Shown here one piece after another: positions 12,901-17,868 of a stretch of DNA of 40,696 bases; the stretch's first letter is position 1; the number at the start of each line of letters is the position of its first letter. The stretch is from contig PHBI01000058.1 of the NCBI GenBank assembly GCA_002841945.1, positions 1 to 40,696 of the forward strand, given 5' to 3'. The DNA is from Deltaproteobacteria bacterium HGW-Deltaproteobacteria-14 (lineage in GTDB: Bacteria; Myxococcota_A; UBA9042; PHBI01). A model generated the notes under the pieces. That model was not told the origin of the DNA, made no database searches, and saw only the letters and a program-made list of their open reading frames with translations. The position numbers and the translations under genes are program-made.

Positions 12901-13057
12901 GCTCGATGGACAGGACCTTGAGCTTGCGCGCGATGAACGCGTCGCTCGCGTCGTCGAGCACGTAGATCGTCCGGCCGTCCGTGCCCTGGCCGCACCCCTG
13001 GGGGGCGGCGAACGCGGCGGTGAGCAGCAGCGAGAGCGCGAGCGAACGGGCTGACAT
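929..13057 (-). CDS. Giant secreted IPT/TIG-repeat protein with FG-GAP/VCBS repeats and an embedded C-type lectin-like domain
   Basis: 4042 residues. The start is the ATG at 13057 rather than a more upstream in-frame codon, because a G-rich ribosome site precedes it and a signal peptide follows at once (SARSLALSLLLTAAFA). The first Cys (PQGC) is a poor lipobox. Residues about 30-3070 hold 33 IPT/TIG (Ig-like) repeats by my count, each with a core like IPxxGPxxGGNxVTI-GxGF-xGATVxFGG. Repeats 2-12 are nearly uniform; later ones diverge. Residues about 3085-4035 carry about 14 FG-GAP/VCBS Ca-binding motifs (DFDGDGDLDV, DVNGDGLPDL, DIDGDGDNDI). A C-type lectin-like domain interrupts them at about 3296-3423 (HLWLGLYD, WRSGQPNSASEQCVFW, terminal FMCE). 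This suggests a long extracellular adhesin or carbohydrate-binding stalk (inference). No C-terminal sorting signal is obvious, so the surface anchor is unknown. The downstream protease gene is closely linked. Confidence 0.93.
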   Translation of the reverse strand: MSARSLALSLLLTAAFAAPQGCGQGTDGRTIYVLDDASDAFIARKLKVLSIEPAEGPLAGGQLIAMTGTGFQSEMTVTFGTEEALKVIVGGDELAIMRTPPGLEPGPVDVTVTLPDARTTTVTKGYSYLPDATPNDLVVIGVTPGKGPLGGGELAVIEGRGFIDGAKVFFGGVPASGVRVIGASAITCTVPPGLAVGKVDVRVETPEVAGRSAAQDTLLDAYEYLPEDAVTPDDLLVLGAIPSEGPLSGGTLVTVRGQGFAEGAKVFFGAATATNVQVLGAHAISVEVPAGATPGLVDVRVELPAAGGVAGDAHTLPDGYQYVDDSKPLLVLQVLPSSGPLGGGNLVAISGQAFEPGAIVYFGGAPATEVNVLAATAITCRVPLGAGAGKVDVRVELPGVDGAPGAAHTLHDGYSYLDDSVNPDELLVLSTLPSVGPLGGGNLVTISGQGFGPGATVYFGGAVATGVQVLGNGAITCKAPVGAQAGLVNVRVELPGGASHTLQSGYEYLAADATGQLLVLNAIPATGPTSGGNVVTVAGQGFTAGATVWVGGSPATQVQVLGPTALTCVAPAAAAPGSVDVRVELPGAGGNPGAAHTLVQGYSYWDDSVTPDSLLVLGVIPASGPMSGGNVVTIAGQGFTAGATVRLGGVSATQVQVLGPNAITCTAPAAAVAGVVDVRVQLVGGDAHTLDGAYTYVDGTVAPDPLVITAVIPGSGPTTGGNVVALAGSGFAAGAKVFFGSAQASQVQVLGATALTCVAPNAAAPGDVAVRVELPAAAGQNAPTYTLPDGYAYLAPSGTQADLAILGVTPADGPLSGGNLVAISGTGFAPGSLVYFGGVAASAVQVLGTTAITCQAPPGTAAGLVDVRVELPGGAAKALPNGYGYYDDGVPPTQLLVLAAIPDHGPLSGGNPVTLSGQGFAPGMTVFFGGVQATGVQVLASTAVTCTAPAGAHAGAVDVRVQLPGAGADAHTLFAGYEFIDDTVPTDGLLVLAAIPTSGPLSGGNTVTIAGKGFTAGATVWFGGRQATQVNVLAPEALTCRAPAGAAAGAVDVRVQLPGAGADAATLVGGYDYVDDTVAPDPLRVLSVIPTEGPVTGGNVVAIQGTGFAVGALVYFGGAPATQVQVLGPTAITCRAPATGTAGLVNVRVELPGGDGDAHTLFDAYTYTPVDQVPLGIATVYPIDGTVDGGELVLLTGTGFNPAMSVRFGGVSSPLVQVLGPSSATALTPPHVEGLVDVTLVNPDSTQVALPGAYRYLADAVADLTEGPALGGVVPARGPTTGGSVVRVIGDNFAPTLRVYFGDAEASAVQVLSPSAAAVRLPPGAAGAARVKVVNPDGQQDQLVAGFTYVVPGEDQPLIDEVWPSMGPSTGGTWVVLDGAGFAAQSTVWFGLAPATQTRFVDDGRLIAVSPPGVTGVVDLSVVRPDGAFTRLDGAFAYYAAGSLPADPPVIGNVFPATGSIDGGQQVSLVGSDFAAGARVFFGGTEAAVVNQSQTSQRIVISPPHDTGAVSVTVVNPDGLTHAKANAYVYFAPPPLIKSLTPDHGGTSGGYAVTLKGKNLRPDSTVLFGTHTITAFNAATATELTFFAPPNLAGAVDVTVRNPDGQLDSDTGAFTYIADALLDEPVLLAIEPATGPSLGGYIALLRGQNFFPGAQVDFDGVPTLATEWLADDLLKVLVPPGVPDTTVDVTVSNTAFATATLTQGFTYQSAIVAPLNLYAVTPGVGLTAGGTVITLGGDGFVSGMAVLIGGVPATNVAVISPTAATAVTPPGAAGLVSVRVERPDNAAATAHNAFAYVAPGDLANAPRVLSVDPHIGPMTGDALVLITGERFAGPVRVFFGTNEAPTATLIDAGRLAVRTPARATTGTVAVSVINADGLVGVLPGAYSYYDATGAARPEVFIAQPAQGSTFGGDPVNVIGTRFQAGARTYFCDRPAQHQAAVGMSQLSVLSPAHAPGACTVTVVNPDGLTGDRAEAFDFVSPAPVVTGVIPGTGPKAGGIDVVVQGNNFVAGATVRFGLATSPQVVVADAHTLTARLPANNVGTVSVTVINPGAQQQSGTLADAFHYVEQVSGVPPTIADIFPGSGPLQGGTPVRILGEHFDPASLVIFDNGLLSGATVISDTEIRFTTPPRDQPGTVTITVLNPDGLGYTVAAAFSYAPPTAPAPLITTVVPGSGPEAGGNTLTITGQNFLATGSWTLGGQPLTNAATITQSLVTARAPAHPPGKVNLVYVGPDGQVSVKAEAYQYLAAPTLNDVQPELGSVAGDTEVTLIGGNFVQGMQVFFGGVAGNVLVVGGSGQTATAKTPPRPSGGFVDVVVKNPDNQEGKLPLGFEYLEPPNVTAIWPPTGPNTGGTLVQVKGAGMHPQSKVWFGLNLATRVVYSSPTLMLAWSPTATVASVVEVRVDNPDGKQSSLAGAFTYTNPTALGSAPYVTEMFPQAGPTTGGTRVGLKGLNFHLQGQAVMLPSVAQLAFVRSDRVIAIAPAHPIGESEVYWVNPDGQTTRVSTNFVYIDPTSVGPNPQISALTPDAGPTAGGQQVALIGLNYQQNARVRFGADDAIAVDNSSTSLTVKTPARTKGTVEVWVVNPDGSQVVATDTYLYMAPPTILSITPATGPASGGTTMTISGTDFLEDPAGIPPTIIFCDDYANALGCAPADPADVSVSANGRSITVKTPPHLPRLVDVAVVAPDGQADYTPVAFTFTEIPTLTGVSPDAGPTAGGQTVTLSGSGFQLGVQIYIDGAKCTDVNLTSGASLTCKTPAGATGPANIAISNPDGGNALANDAYTYLAPPVLTKAVPNLAPEGQTGVETTLTGLNFSPQAHVFFDATEAAIVSQTPTTIRVRVPALSGSVDVVVRNLDGQEARLVDGFSFIPPLAPPTVLYITPKTGLTLGGDGFKIAGANFLDGATIEFGKDPDWTFANGVDARNNGTLLVGTTPTHDLGLVDVRVTNSDAQSVVLTNAFEFIPPPEQQPLSVINIEPARSVIQGGGWITIAGTGFHTDITIKFNQGDVTVAALGVERLGPTLMRAHVPPAPVGAGPAVLIVTNPATYSHPAETYLVTDFFEYLAGPVFIRHPGDRLPNEPTNTDAVHIFDANGDGLQDVMIGRYNADDLLLINGFEGRPGWFSQRTFSDDPTNYHRTKSVASYDFDSDGDLDIIRVIDKAGYGYDYVEMCRNDAGVFSCYNFYDLGQTGSCRIRRVEIADLNCDGHADIFIPIDGTHSNCKNSIMEHMSGMSFRHVRSVLPDDLENTRGAALGDVDGDGDTDIVLAHDSSTKNRIYLNNCADLQLAGECMMRPADFGVDVYNGHVYLKSNYDASWDAARAYCQNDNIRGDLVTLDDADEGSYFRTGPLNGNNHLWLGLYDPDSDNADYQWVTPLVGPGYTYWRSGQPNSASEQCVFWEYSTYEPYSRMSDAPCTNGYRFMCETTREVCGNPWSFGNVQYGTTFPLSGGNSTDTLLVDINDDGLLDIVMANYGEPSKVYMNTGGATGGQLYLDDSAVRWPAESPAPNLYRLMPTDFDDDGDTDIFGAVWTGGGWEVRIYINDRYVQSYRQFNCDPALEDCSCHPKIDSCEVVIEEGTGIYSDLTAQRWGADGDAAQMETDPSSLMNPFAVGDLDDDRLPDVYVSGYTYADRMVMNDGYEHDTPWINQNRVGAGAFRFNTYRAMPERRAATEGVAFADVNGDGLPDLVTCGNKAQTLVYVNNGSGKFIDVTEQAIPSYYQYSCRLAGLVVSDIDGDGDNDIHFEGTSDWHSSCPSGVTCNGRAQLINDGTGHFTDLTSVNWGAGYTGFTTHVFTFDADDDGDLDWIIGRNYNTSSYPTSMLINGGDTFHVGGAFAFDRSNPWLNNVDKWYIKKFAVIDINHDRFLDLYVGTTGTNRAWLNVDGQYFVNATSDTVPPGPFISGAGFDTRDLVVADFDNDGDDDIIDIIDGRNRYNVRDAGNGFIDDTNDGMPNVGGNSIAADYGDFDDDGFLDLYIANYNGKNQLFMNLGGSGFADASEGLPWDQHLSYGAFVYDFDGDGDLDVLVPTHMDQHRIYMNTAHDGL
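9530..12680. repeat. Tandem array of about 11 IPT/TIG-coding units, period 277-290 bp
   Basis: Inside the giant gene the same block recurs at regular steps. On the plus strand the segment GAGGACCTGGACCTGGGTGG and close variants begin near 9677, 9959, 10241, 10518, 10808, 11085, 11372, 11658, 11939, 12220 and 12507. Each unit encodes one IPT/TIG repeat. The units are alike at DNA level, which points to recent duplication or gene conversion. Recombination could change the repeat number, and short-read assemblies may miscount it. Confidence 0.9.
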
Positions 13058-13447
13058 GGGGACCCCCCAACGCGAGACGGAATCCATCGGGCGCGGGGGG
13101 ACCAAACCCCGGACGCCCGTACCGGCGCGAAATCAAGACGATAGAGATGTGTGTGTTGAGCTGGTGGCGTGACCGCCTGGGGCGACGATAGCGAACCGCG
13201 ACACGGTGACGCAACCAAGAAGCCCGGACCCGGGTGGAATACGTCGCGGGGGGCATGTGAGGCCCGCGCGACGCGGCGGATCGCGGGCGCGTCGCTCGCC
13301 GGAGCCGCGGTGCTGCGATGCAGCATGGTGCAAGCCGGGGGGGAGGAGCGGCTCATCGTGCCTCGCGGGTTCCCGAGAGGCGGGACCGGCGCTATGTTGT
13401 AGGTGCGCTCGTGAGACTCAGAGACGCGAGCTCAAAAGGGAGTGGTC
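13058..13447. other. 390-bp gene-free region between divergent genes
   Basis: It lies between the start of the giant surface-protein gene (minus) and the cytidylate-kinase-like gene (plus). It contains a perfect hairpin TGCTGC-GAT-GCAGCA at 13311-13325, a near-perfect inverted repeat CCTCGCGGG-TT-CCCGAGAGG at 13361-13380, and a possible sigma70 promoter at 13370-13398. I see no convincing promoter for the minus-strand gene and no RNA gene. Confidence 0.6.
13370..13398 (+). promoter_or_regulatory. Possible sigma70-type promoter for the kinase-like gene
   Basis: A -35-like TTCCCG (13370-13375) and a -10-like TATGTT (13393-13398) are separated by 17 bases, and the start codon follows 50 bases after the -10. 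The -35 overlaps the inverted repeat at 13361-13380, which could then act as an operator. Both hexamers are only partial matches. Confidence 0.33.
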
Positions 13448-14149
13448 ATGGTCAAGTCGCCTCGAAGCCTCGACGCCCTCGTCGAACACCAGGTGCGCAA
13501 ATGGTCGACCGAGCGAAAGCGGGTGCCGACCGTGGTCGGGACCCCACGGCGCTGGCCGGTCGTGACCATCTCGCGCGAGTACGGCTCGCGCGGATCCACG
13601 ATCGGGCGCCTGCTGGCCGAGCGGCTCGGCTTCGACTTCTGGGACAAGAAGCTGGTGCAGGCCATCGCCGAGGACGCGGGCGCGTCGCAGCGGGTCATCG
13701 AGACCCTCGACGAGCAGCGCAAGAACGCCTTCGCCGACATCCTCGCGTCCTTCGTGGGCGGCCACGGGCTGTCCGCCGGGGAGTACTTCGAGCGGCTCGG
13801 GCGGGTCGCGCAGGTCATCGCGGACCACGGCTCGGCGGTCATCGTCGGGCGCGGGGCGAACTACCTGGTGCCCGCGGACCGCGTCCTGCGGCTGCGCGTC
13901 GTCGCCCCGGTCGAGGTGCGCGTGAAGGGGCTGATGGAGCGTGGCGGGCTCGACGAGAAGACGGCGCGCTCGGAGCTGCGCCTCGTGGAGAGCGAGCGCG
14001 CGCTGTTCATCAAGCAGGCGTACAACCGGGACGTCGCGGACCCCATGCACTACGACCTCGTCATCAACACGGGGACGCTGGGCGTAGAGGCCGCGGTCGA
14101 TGTCGCGGTCGCGGCCTACAAGGCTCGGTTCGGCGCTCTCCCGGTGTGA
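13448..14149 (+). CDS. Cytidylate kinase-like family protein
   Basis: 233 residues. The ATG at 13448 is preferred over the GTG two codons upstream because AAGGGAG lies 5 bases before it. An N-terminal extension of about 30 residues leads into a P-loop region (VVTISREYGSRGSTIGRLLA, then GFDFWDKKLVQAIAED), the hallmark of the cytidylate-kinase-2 type (Pfam Cytidylate_kin2). Later features are AVIVGRGANYLVP, an Arg-rich mid-section (RLRVVAPVEVRVKGL) and DVADPMHYDLVINTG, all usual in the family. The protein is probably a soluble nucleotide or nucleoside-phosphate kinase. Members of this family are not shown to be the housekeeping CMP kinase, so no symbol is given. It is followed by a 136-base gap and then preT; a functional link to pyrimidine metabolism is possible but unproven. 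Confidence 0.85.
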   Translation: MVKSPRSLDALVEHQVRKWSTERKRVPTVVGTPRRWPVVTISREYGSRGSTIGRLLAERLGFDFWDKKLVQAIAEDAGASQRVIETLDEQRKNAFADILASFVGGHGLSAGEYFERLGRVAQVIADHGSAVIVGRGANYLVPADRVLRLRVVAPVEVRVKGLMERGGLDEKTARSELRLVESERALFIKQAYNRDVADPMHYDLVINTGTLGVEAAVDVAVAAYKARFGALPV

Positions 14150-14285
14150 CGACGGGCGGACGTCTCGGCGGTGCGCGGGGCACCGGCCGCGCCTCGCGGG
14201 GACACCCGCGCTCGCGGTCGGCCTGCGTTGCGCGCCGCCGTCGTATGCGTTAACAGTGGCCACTCGACGCCGGAACGGAGGCACG

Positions 14286-15590
14286 ATGGCCACGAAGCTG
14301 CCGGAGAACCGGGCCGAGTCCGTATTTGCGGACTACAAGCCCGCCTATCAGACCCCCCAGGCGCTCGCCGAGGCGAACCGCTGCCTGTACTGCCAGGACG
14401 CGCCGTGCATCGGCGCCTGCCCGACGGGGATCAACATCCCGGAGTTCATCCGGAAGATCGCCACCGGCAACCTGCGCGGCTCGGCGCGCACCATCTTCGA
14501 CTCGAACATCCTCGGCATGAGCTGCGCGCGCGTGTGCCCGGTCGAGGTGTTGTGCGTCGGGGACTGCGTCTACAACCGCATGGATCAGCCGCCCATCCAG
14601 ATCGGCAAGCTCCAGCGCTACGCCACGGACTTGGCGTTCGAGAGCGGCTGGCAGTTCTACGAGGCGGGACCGGACAGCGGCAAGAAGGTGGCGCTCATCG
14701 GCGCGGGCCCCGCGAGCCTCGCGTGCGCCCATCGCCTGCGCCGCTTCGGGCACGCGTGCACCATCTTCGAGAAGCGCGACGTCATCGGCGGGCTCAACGC
14801 CTTCGGCGTCGCCCCGTACAAGATGAAGGCCGACCGCGCCATCGAGGAGGCCGAGTGGGTCCTCGGCATCGGCGGCATCGAGGTCAAGACCGGGATCGAG
14901 GTCGGGGTCGACGTGAGCTTCTCCCAGCTCGAGCGCGACTACGACGCGGTGTTCGTCGGCATCGGGCTCGGGCCCGACAGGCACCTCGGGGTGCCCGGCG
15001 AGGAGCTCGAGGGGGTCTACGGCGCCGTCGACTTCATCGAGGCCATCAAGCTCGAGCCGGCCTCCTTCGAGGGCGTCCGGCGCGCCGTGGTGGTCGGGGG
15101 CGGCAACACCGCCGTCGACTGCGTCCGCGAGGCCATCGGCCTCGGCCTGGGCGAGGTCACCATGGTCTATCGCGGGACCGAGGCGAAGATGAGCGGCTAC
15201 GCCCACGAGTGGAAGGCCGCCAAGATCGACGGCGCGCGCGCGATCTGGCGGCGCCACCCGATCGCCTACGAGGGCGACGGGGGCCGCGTCACCGGCGTCC
15301 GCGTGGCGGTGCTCGACGACGACAAGCAGCCCATCCCCGGGCGCGAGGAGCTCATCGGGGCCGACCTGGTCCTGGTGGCCGTGGGGCAGTCGCGGCTGCT
15401 CGATCTCCTGAAGCTCGACGGCGTGCGGATGGACAGCCGCCGGATCCTGACCGACGCCGACGGGGCGACCGGTCGCCCCGGGGTCTTCGCCGGCGGTGAC
15501 CTCGCCAACGGGGCCAAGGAGGTCGTCAACGCCGTGGCCGAGGGCCGCGACGCCGCCGTCGCCATCCACGCCTACCTGACGGAGGCCTGA
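14286..15590 (+). CDS. preT: NAD-dependent dihydropyrimidine dehydrogenase, subunit PreT (GltD-like)
   Basis: 434 residues; ATG with GGAGG four bases upstream. The N-terminal Fe-S domain has two Cys clusters: C33, C36, C41, C45 (CLYCQDAPCIGACP) and C80, C84, C90, C94. An FAD-binding Rossmann motif follows (VALIGAGPASLACAHRLRR), then an NAD(P)H-binding GGGNTAVDC, and the C-terminal FAD-contact region GVFAGGDLANGAKEVVNA. This is the layout of glutamate-synthase small-subunit-like oxidoreductases. The preA gene begins 2 bases after the stop, which identifies the pair: PreT passes electrons from NADH through FAD and Fe-S clusters to PreA for reduction of uracil or thymine. The ribosome site of preA lies inside the last preT codons, so the two are translationally linked. 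No dihydropyrimidinase or ureidopropionase gene is nearby. Confidence 0.9.
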   Translation: MATKLPENRAESVFADYKPAYQTPQALAEANRCLYCQDAPCIGACPTGINIPEFIRKIATGNLRGSARTIFDSNILGMSCARVCPVEVLCVGDCVYNRMDQPPIQIGKLQRYATDLAFESGWQFYEAGPDSGKKVALIGAGPASLACAHRLRRFGHACTIFEKRDVIGGLNAFGVAPYKMKADRAIEEAEWVLGIGGIEVKTGIEVGVDVSFSQLERDYDAVFVGIGLGPDRHLGVPGEELEGVYGAVDFIEAIKLEPASFEGVRRAVVVGGGNTAVDCVREAIGLGLGEVTMVYRGTEAKMSGYAHEWKAAKIDGARAIWRRHPIAYEGDGGRVTGVRVAVLDDDKQPIPGREELIGADLVLVAVGQSRLLDLLKLDGVRMDSRRILTDADGATGRPGVFAGGDLANGAKEVVNAVAEGRDAAVAIHAYLTEA

Positions 15591-15592
15591 AC

Positions 15593-16864
15593 ATGCCCGA
15601 CCTGACGACCAACTGCGCCGGGATCACCTCGCCCAACCCGTTCTGGCTCGCCAGCGCACCGCCCGCAAACAGCGGCGCCCAGGTGATGCGCGCCTTTGAC
15701 ACGGGCTGGGGCGGGGCGGTCTGGAAGACCCTCGGCCAGCCGATCCAGAACGTGTCGAGCCGCTTCGGCGGGCTGCACTACCGCGGCACGCGCGCCATCG
15801 GCTTCAATAACATCGAGCTCATCACCGACCGCCCCCTCGAGGTCAACTTCAAGGAGATCTACGAGGTCAAGAAGCGCTTCCCGAAGCACGCCGTCGTCGT
15901 CTCGCTCATGGTCGAGACCGAGCAGGAGTGGCACGACATCATCAAGCGCTCGGTCGACGCCGGCGCCGACGGGCTCGAGCTCAACTTCGGCTGTCCGCAC
16001 GGCATGTGCGAGCGCGGCATGGGCTCGGCGGTCGGGCAGGAGCCGACGGTCAACGAGCGCATCACCGCGTGGGCGGTCAAGTACTCGAGCGTGCCGGTCC
16101 TCGTGAAGCTCACGCCGAACGTCTCCGACATCGTCCCCCACGGCCTCGCCGCCCAGCGCGGGGGCGCCGCGGGCGTCTCGTTGATCAACACGATCAAGTC
16201 CATCATCGGCGTCGACATCGACCGCCTCGTCCCCGAGCCCCGCGTCTCCGGCGCGTCGACCAACGGCGGCTACTGCGGGGCGGCGGTCAAGCCCATCGCG
16301 CTGCACATGGTGGCGGCGCTGGCGCGCGACCCGATGTTCAACCTGCCCATCAGCGGCATCGGCGGCATCGCCAACTGGCGCGACGCGGTCGAGTTCATCG
16401 CCCTCGGCAGCTCGAGCGTGCAGGTCTGCACCGAGGTCATGCTCCGCGGCTACCGCATCGTGGAGGACATGATCGAGGGGCTCGAGGGCTACATGCGCGA
16501 CAAGGGCTTCGAGCGGCTCGACCAGCTCGTCGGGCGCGCGGTGCCGGCGTTCTCGGAGTGGGGCGATCTCGACCTGAACTACGAGACCGTCGCCAAGATC
16601 GACGCCGACAAGTGCATCGGGTGTCACCTGTGCGTGGTGGCCTGCGATGACGGCGCTCACCAGTGCATCCACAACGACCCGAACGGGAGCTTCGTCCCGG
16701 TGGTCGACGAGAGCGAGTGCGTCGGCTGCAACCTCTGCCAGATCGTGTGCCCTGTCCCGGGCTGCATCACGATGGCGGAGGTCGACAACGGCTTCGCCCC
16801 GGCCACGTGGAACGAGCACCTCTACGAGGACGCGGTCCTGCGGCCGAAGAAGGGCGCGCACTGA
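15593..16864 (+). CDS. preA: NAD-dependent dihydropyrimidine dehydrogenase, subunit PreA
   Basis: 423 residues, starting 2 bases after preT. Residues 1-310 form a dihydroorotate-dehydrogenase-like FMN barrel (NPFWLASAPPANSG, VKLTPNVSDIV, GGYCGAAVKPIAL, ISGIGGIANWRDA). The C-terminus carries two 4Fe-4S sites, C341/C344/C347/C351 and C376/C379/C382/C386. The substrate loop reads GCPHGMCERGMGSAVGQEP. Mammalian DPD has GLACGQDP at this place with Cys as the active-site acid; here the aligned residue is V147. Together with PreT it should interconvert uracil/thymine and the dihydro forms in the cytoplasm. The family call is strong; direction and substrate are less sure because of the loop change. 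Confidence 0.9.
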   Translation: MPDLTTNCAGITSPNPFWLASAPPANSGAQVMRAFDTGWGGAVWKTLGQPIQNVSSRFGGLHYRGTRAIGFNNIELITDRPLEVNFKEIYEVKKRFPKHAVVVSLMVETEQEWHDIIKRSVDAGADGLELNFGCPHGMCERGMGSAVGQEPTVNERITAWAVKYSSVPVLVKLTPNVSDIVPHGLAAQRGGAAGVSLINTIKSIIGVDIDRLVPEPRVSGASTNGGYCGAAVKPIALHMVAALARDPMFNLPISGIGGIANWRDAVEFIALGSSSVQVCTEVMLRGYRIVEDMIEGLEGYMRDKGFERLDQLVGRAVPAFSEWGDLDLNYETVAKIDADKCIGCHLCVVACDDGAHQCIHNDPNGSFVPVVDESECVGCNLCQIVCPVPGCITMAEVDNGFAPATWNEHLYEDAVLRPKKGAH

Positions 16865-17229
16865 CACCAACGGCAGGTCGCGGGCCGGAGTCCGGAGCTG
16901 GCGACGGTCGAGAACACGCGGTGGCCCTGGCCCTCGGCCGCGTAGGACATTGATCCAGGGCCGAGCTAGCGAGGCTCTGGGGCAATGTCCCAGACCGCGC
17001 AGCGGTCGGATCAGGCTCGCTAGTCGCGGACCGGTCGTTGCTGCACTGCAGCAAGGCGGCGCCCCGTCGCCCCCCTGATGCCGATTGCGCCATTTGACAC
17101 AGTTGGCGTTTCCTGTGCGGGTGATGCGACCCAGACGGGGTCGAAAAACCCAAGCGAAATCAAGGTCTCGGGGGGCGGCACGAGGTTTGCAGCCTGGCGG
17201 GACGTCCAGCACCCCGTCAGGAGGGTTTC
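16865..17229. other. 365-bp gene-free region rich in inverted repeats
   Basis: It lies between preA and the lipoprotein-resB-ccsA operon. Besides the block at 16945-17054 (separate entry) it holds a hairpin with arms CGCCA (17088-17092) and TGGCG (17104-17108) whose loop contains a perfect -35-like TTGACA (17094-17099). No matching -10 lies 16-18 bases downstream, so a promoter call is not justified. AGGAGGG just before 17230 is the ribosome site of the next gene. No open frame here looks coding. Confidence 0.6.
16945..17054. other. Multi-hairpin block with mutually exclusive pairings (possible structured RNA)
   Basis: Option A: GGACATTG (16945-16952) pairs with CAATGTCC (16983-16990) and, past an A/G mismatch, TCCAG (16954-16958) pairs with CTGGG (16977-16981), giving a long stem. 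Option B: CTAGCGAG (16966-16973) pairs with CTCGCTAG (17016-17023), enclosing TCTGGG/CCCAGA (16976-16981/16989-16994) and GACCGC/GCGGTC (16993-16998/17002-17007), a cloverleaf-like fold. The two share bases and cannot coexist. A further perfect hairpin TTGCTGC-ACT-GCAGCAA lies at 17038-17054. There is no T-run, so it is not a standard terminator, and it does not fit a tRNA. Confidence 0.5.
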
Positions 17230-17868
17230 GTGAAGCTCAAGTCGTCTCTCTGGTCGTCGCTCGCCCTGCCTGCGCTCGCGCTGTGGCTCGTCGCGTGCGG
17301 TGACAGCAACACCGACGTCCGCCACTACCGCGTCACCAAGGCGCCGGCGGTGGCCCCTGCGGCGCCGAGCGCGCCCGGGACGCCGGCGACGCCCGGCATG
17401 CCGCCCGACATGCCAACCGCGCCGACCGGCCGCTCGCCGGGCGCCGTCGCGACCGGCCTGACCTGGACCGCGCCCGCGGCTTGGAAGGCCTCGCCGCCTT
17501 CATCCATGCGCCTCGCCAGCTTCGAGGTCCCGGTCGAGGGCGGCGCCGGCGACCTCTCGGTGGTTCGGCTCAGCGGTGACGCGGGTGGTTTCGTCGCCAA
17601 CATCAACCGCTGGCGTGGACAGCTCGGCCTCGATGCCGCCGAGGAGGCGGACATCCGCCAGGCCGCGAAGGAGGGAACGAGCCCGCTCGGCCCGTTCACC
17701 GCGGTCAAGCTCGCCAACCCCGACGGCCCGAAGGGGATGCTCGCCGCGGTGTACGCCCTCGACGGCGCCACCCTCTTCGTCAAGCTCTCTGCCCCGACGC
17801 CCGCCATCGACGGCCTCGAGCAGCCCTTCCTCGACTTCTGCGCGTCCATCGCGGAGGCCCGCCAGTGA
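17230..17868 (+). CDS. Predicted lipoprotein linked to cytochrome c maturation genes, function unknown
   Basis: 212 residues; GTG start with AGGAGGG four bases upstream. A type II signal peptide ends in the lipobox LVAC (Cys23). A Pro/Ala-rich flexible linker follows (about 35-70). A compact domain begins with LTWTAPAAWKASPPSSMRLA and includes GDLSVVRLSGDAGGFVANI, NRWRGQLGL and a C-terminal FLDFCASIAEA. I do not recognise a named family with confidence. Its stop overlaps the resB start by the GTGA arrangement, so it is the first gene of a three-gene operon with resB and ccsA. It is probably an outward-facing lipoprotein supporting that system, but this rests on context only. Confidence 0.8.
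   Translation: MKLKSSLWSSLALPALALWLVACGDSNTDVRHYRVTKAPAVAPAAPSAPGTPATPGMPPDMPTAPTGRSPGAVATGLTWTAPAAWKASPPSSMRLASFEVPVEGGAGDLSVVRLSGDAGGFVANINRWRGQLGLDAAEEADIRQAAKEGTSPLGPFTAVKLANPDGPKGMLAAVYALDGATLFVKLSAPTPAIDGLEQPFLDFCASIAEARQ

Noticed and set aside
260..13054. Very long plus-strand open frames opposite the giant gene (about 1700 and 2534 codons), and a long second minus frame
   Set aside because: Composition is almost only Val, Ala, Gly, Asp, Glu and Arg with no domains. They arise from high-GC codon bias opposite a repetitive gene.
16945..17054. tRNA or integron attC site
   Set aside because: Arm lengths and loops do not fit a tRNA, and no GTTRRRY core pair is present.
17088..17108. Perfect -35 hexamer TTGACA
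   Set aside because: No acceptable -10 lies 16-18 bases downstream, and it sits in a hairpin loop.
14250..17212. Long minus-strand frames opposite preT and preA
   Set aside because: They mirror genes with firm family assignments and show no recognisable protein features.
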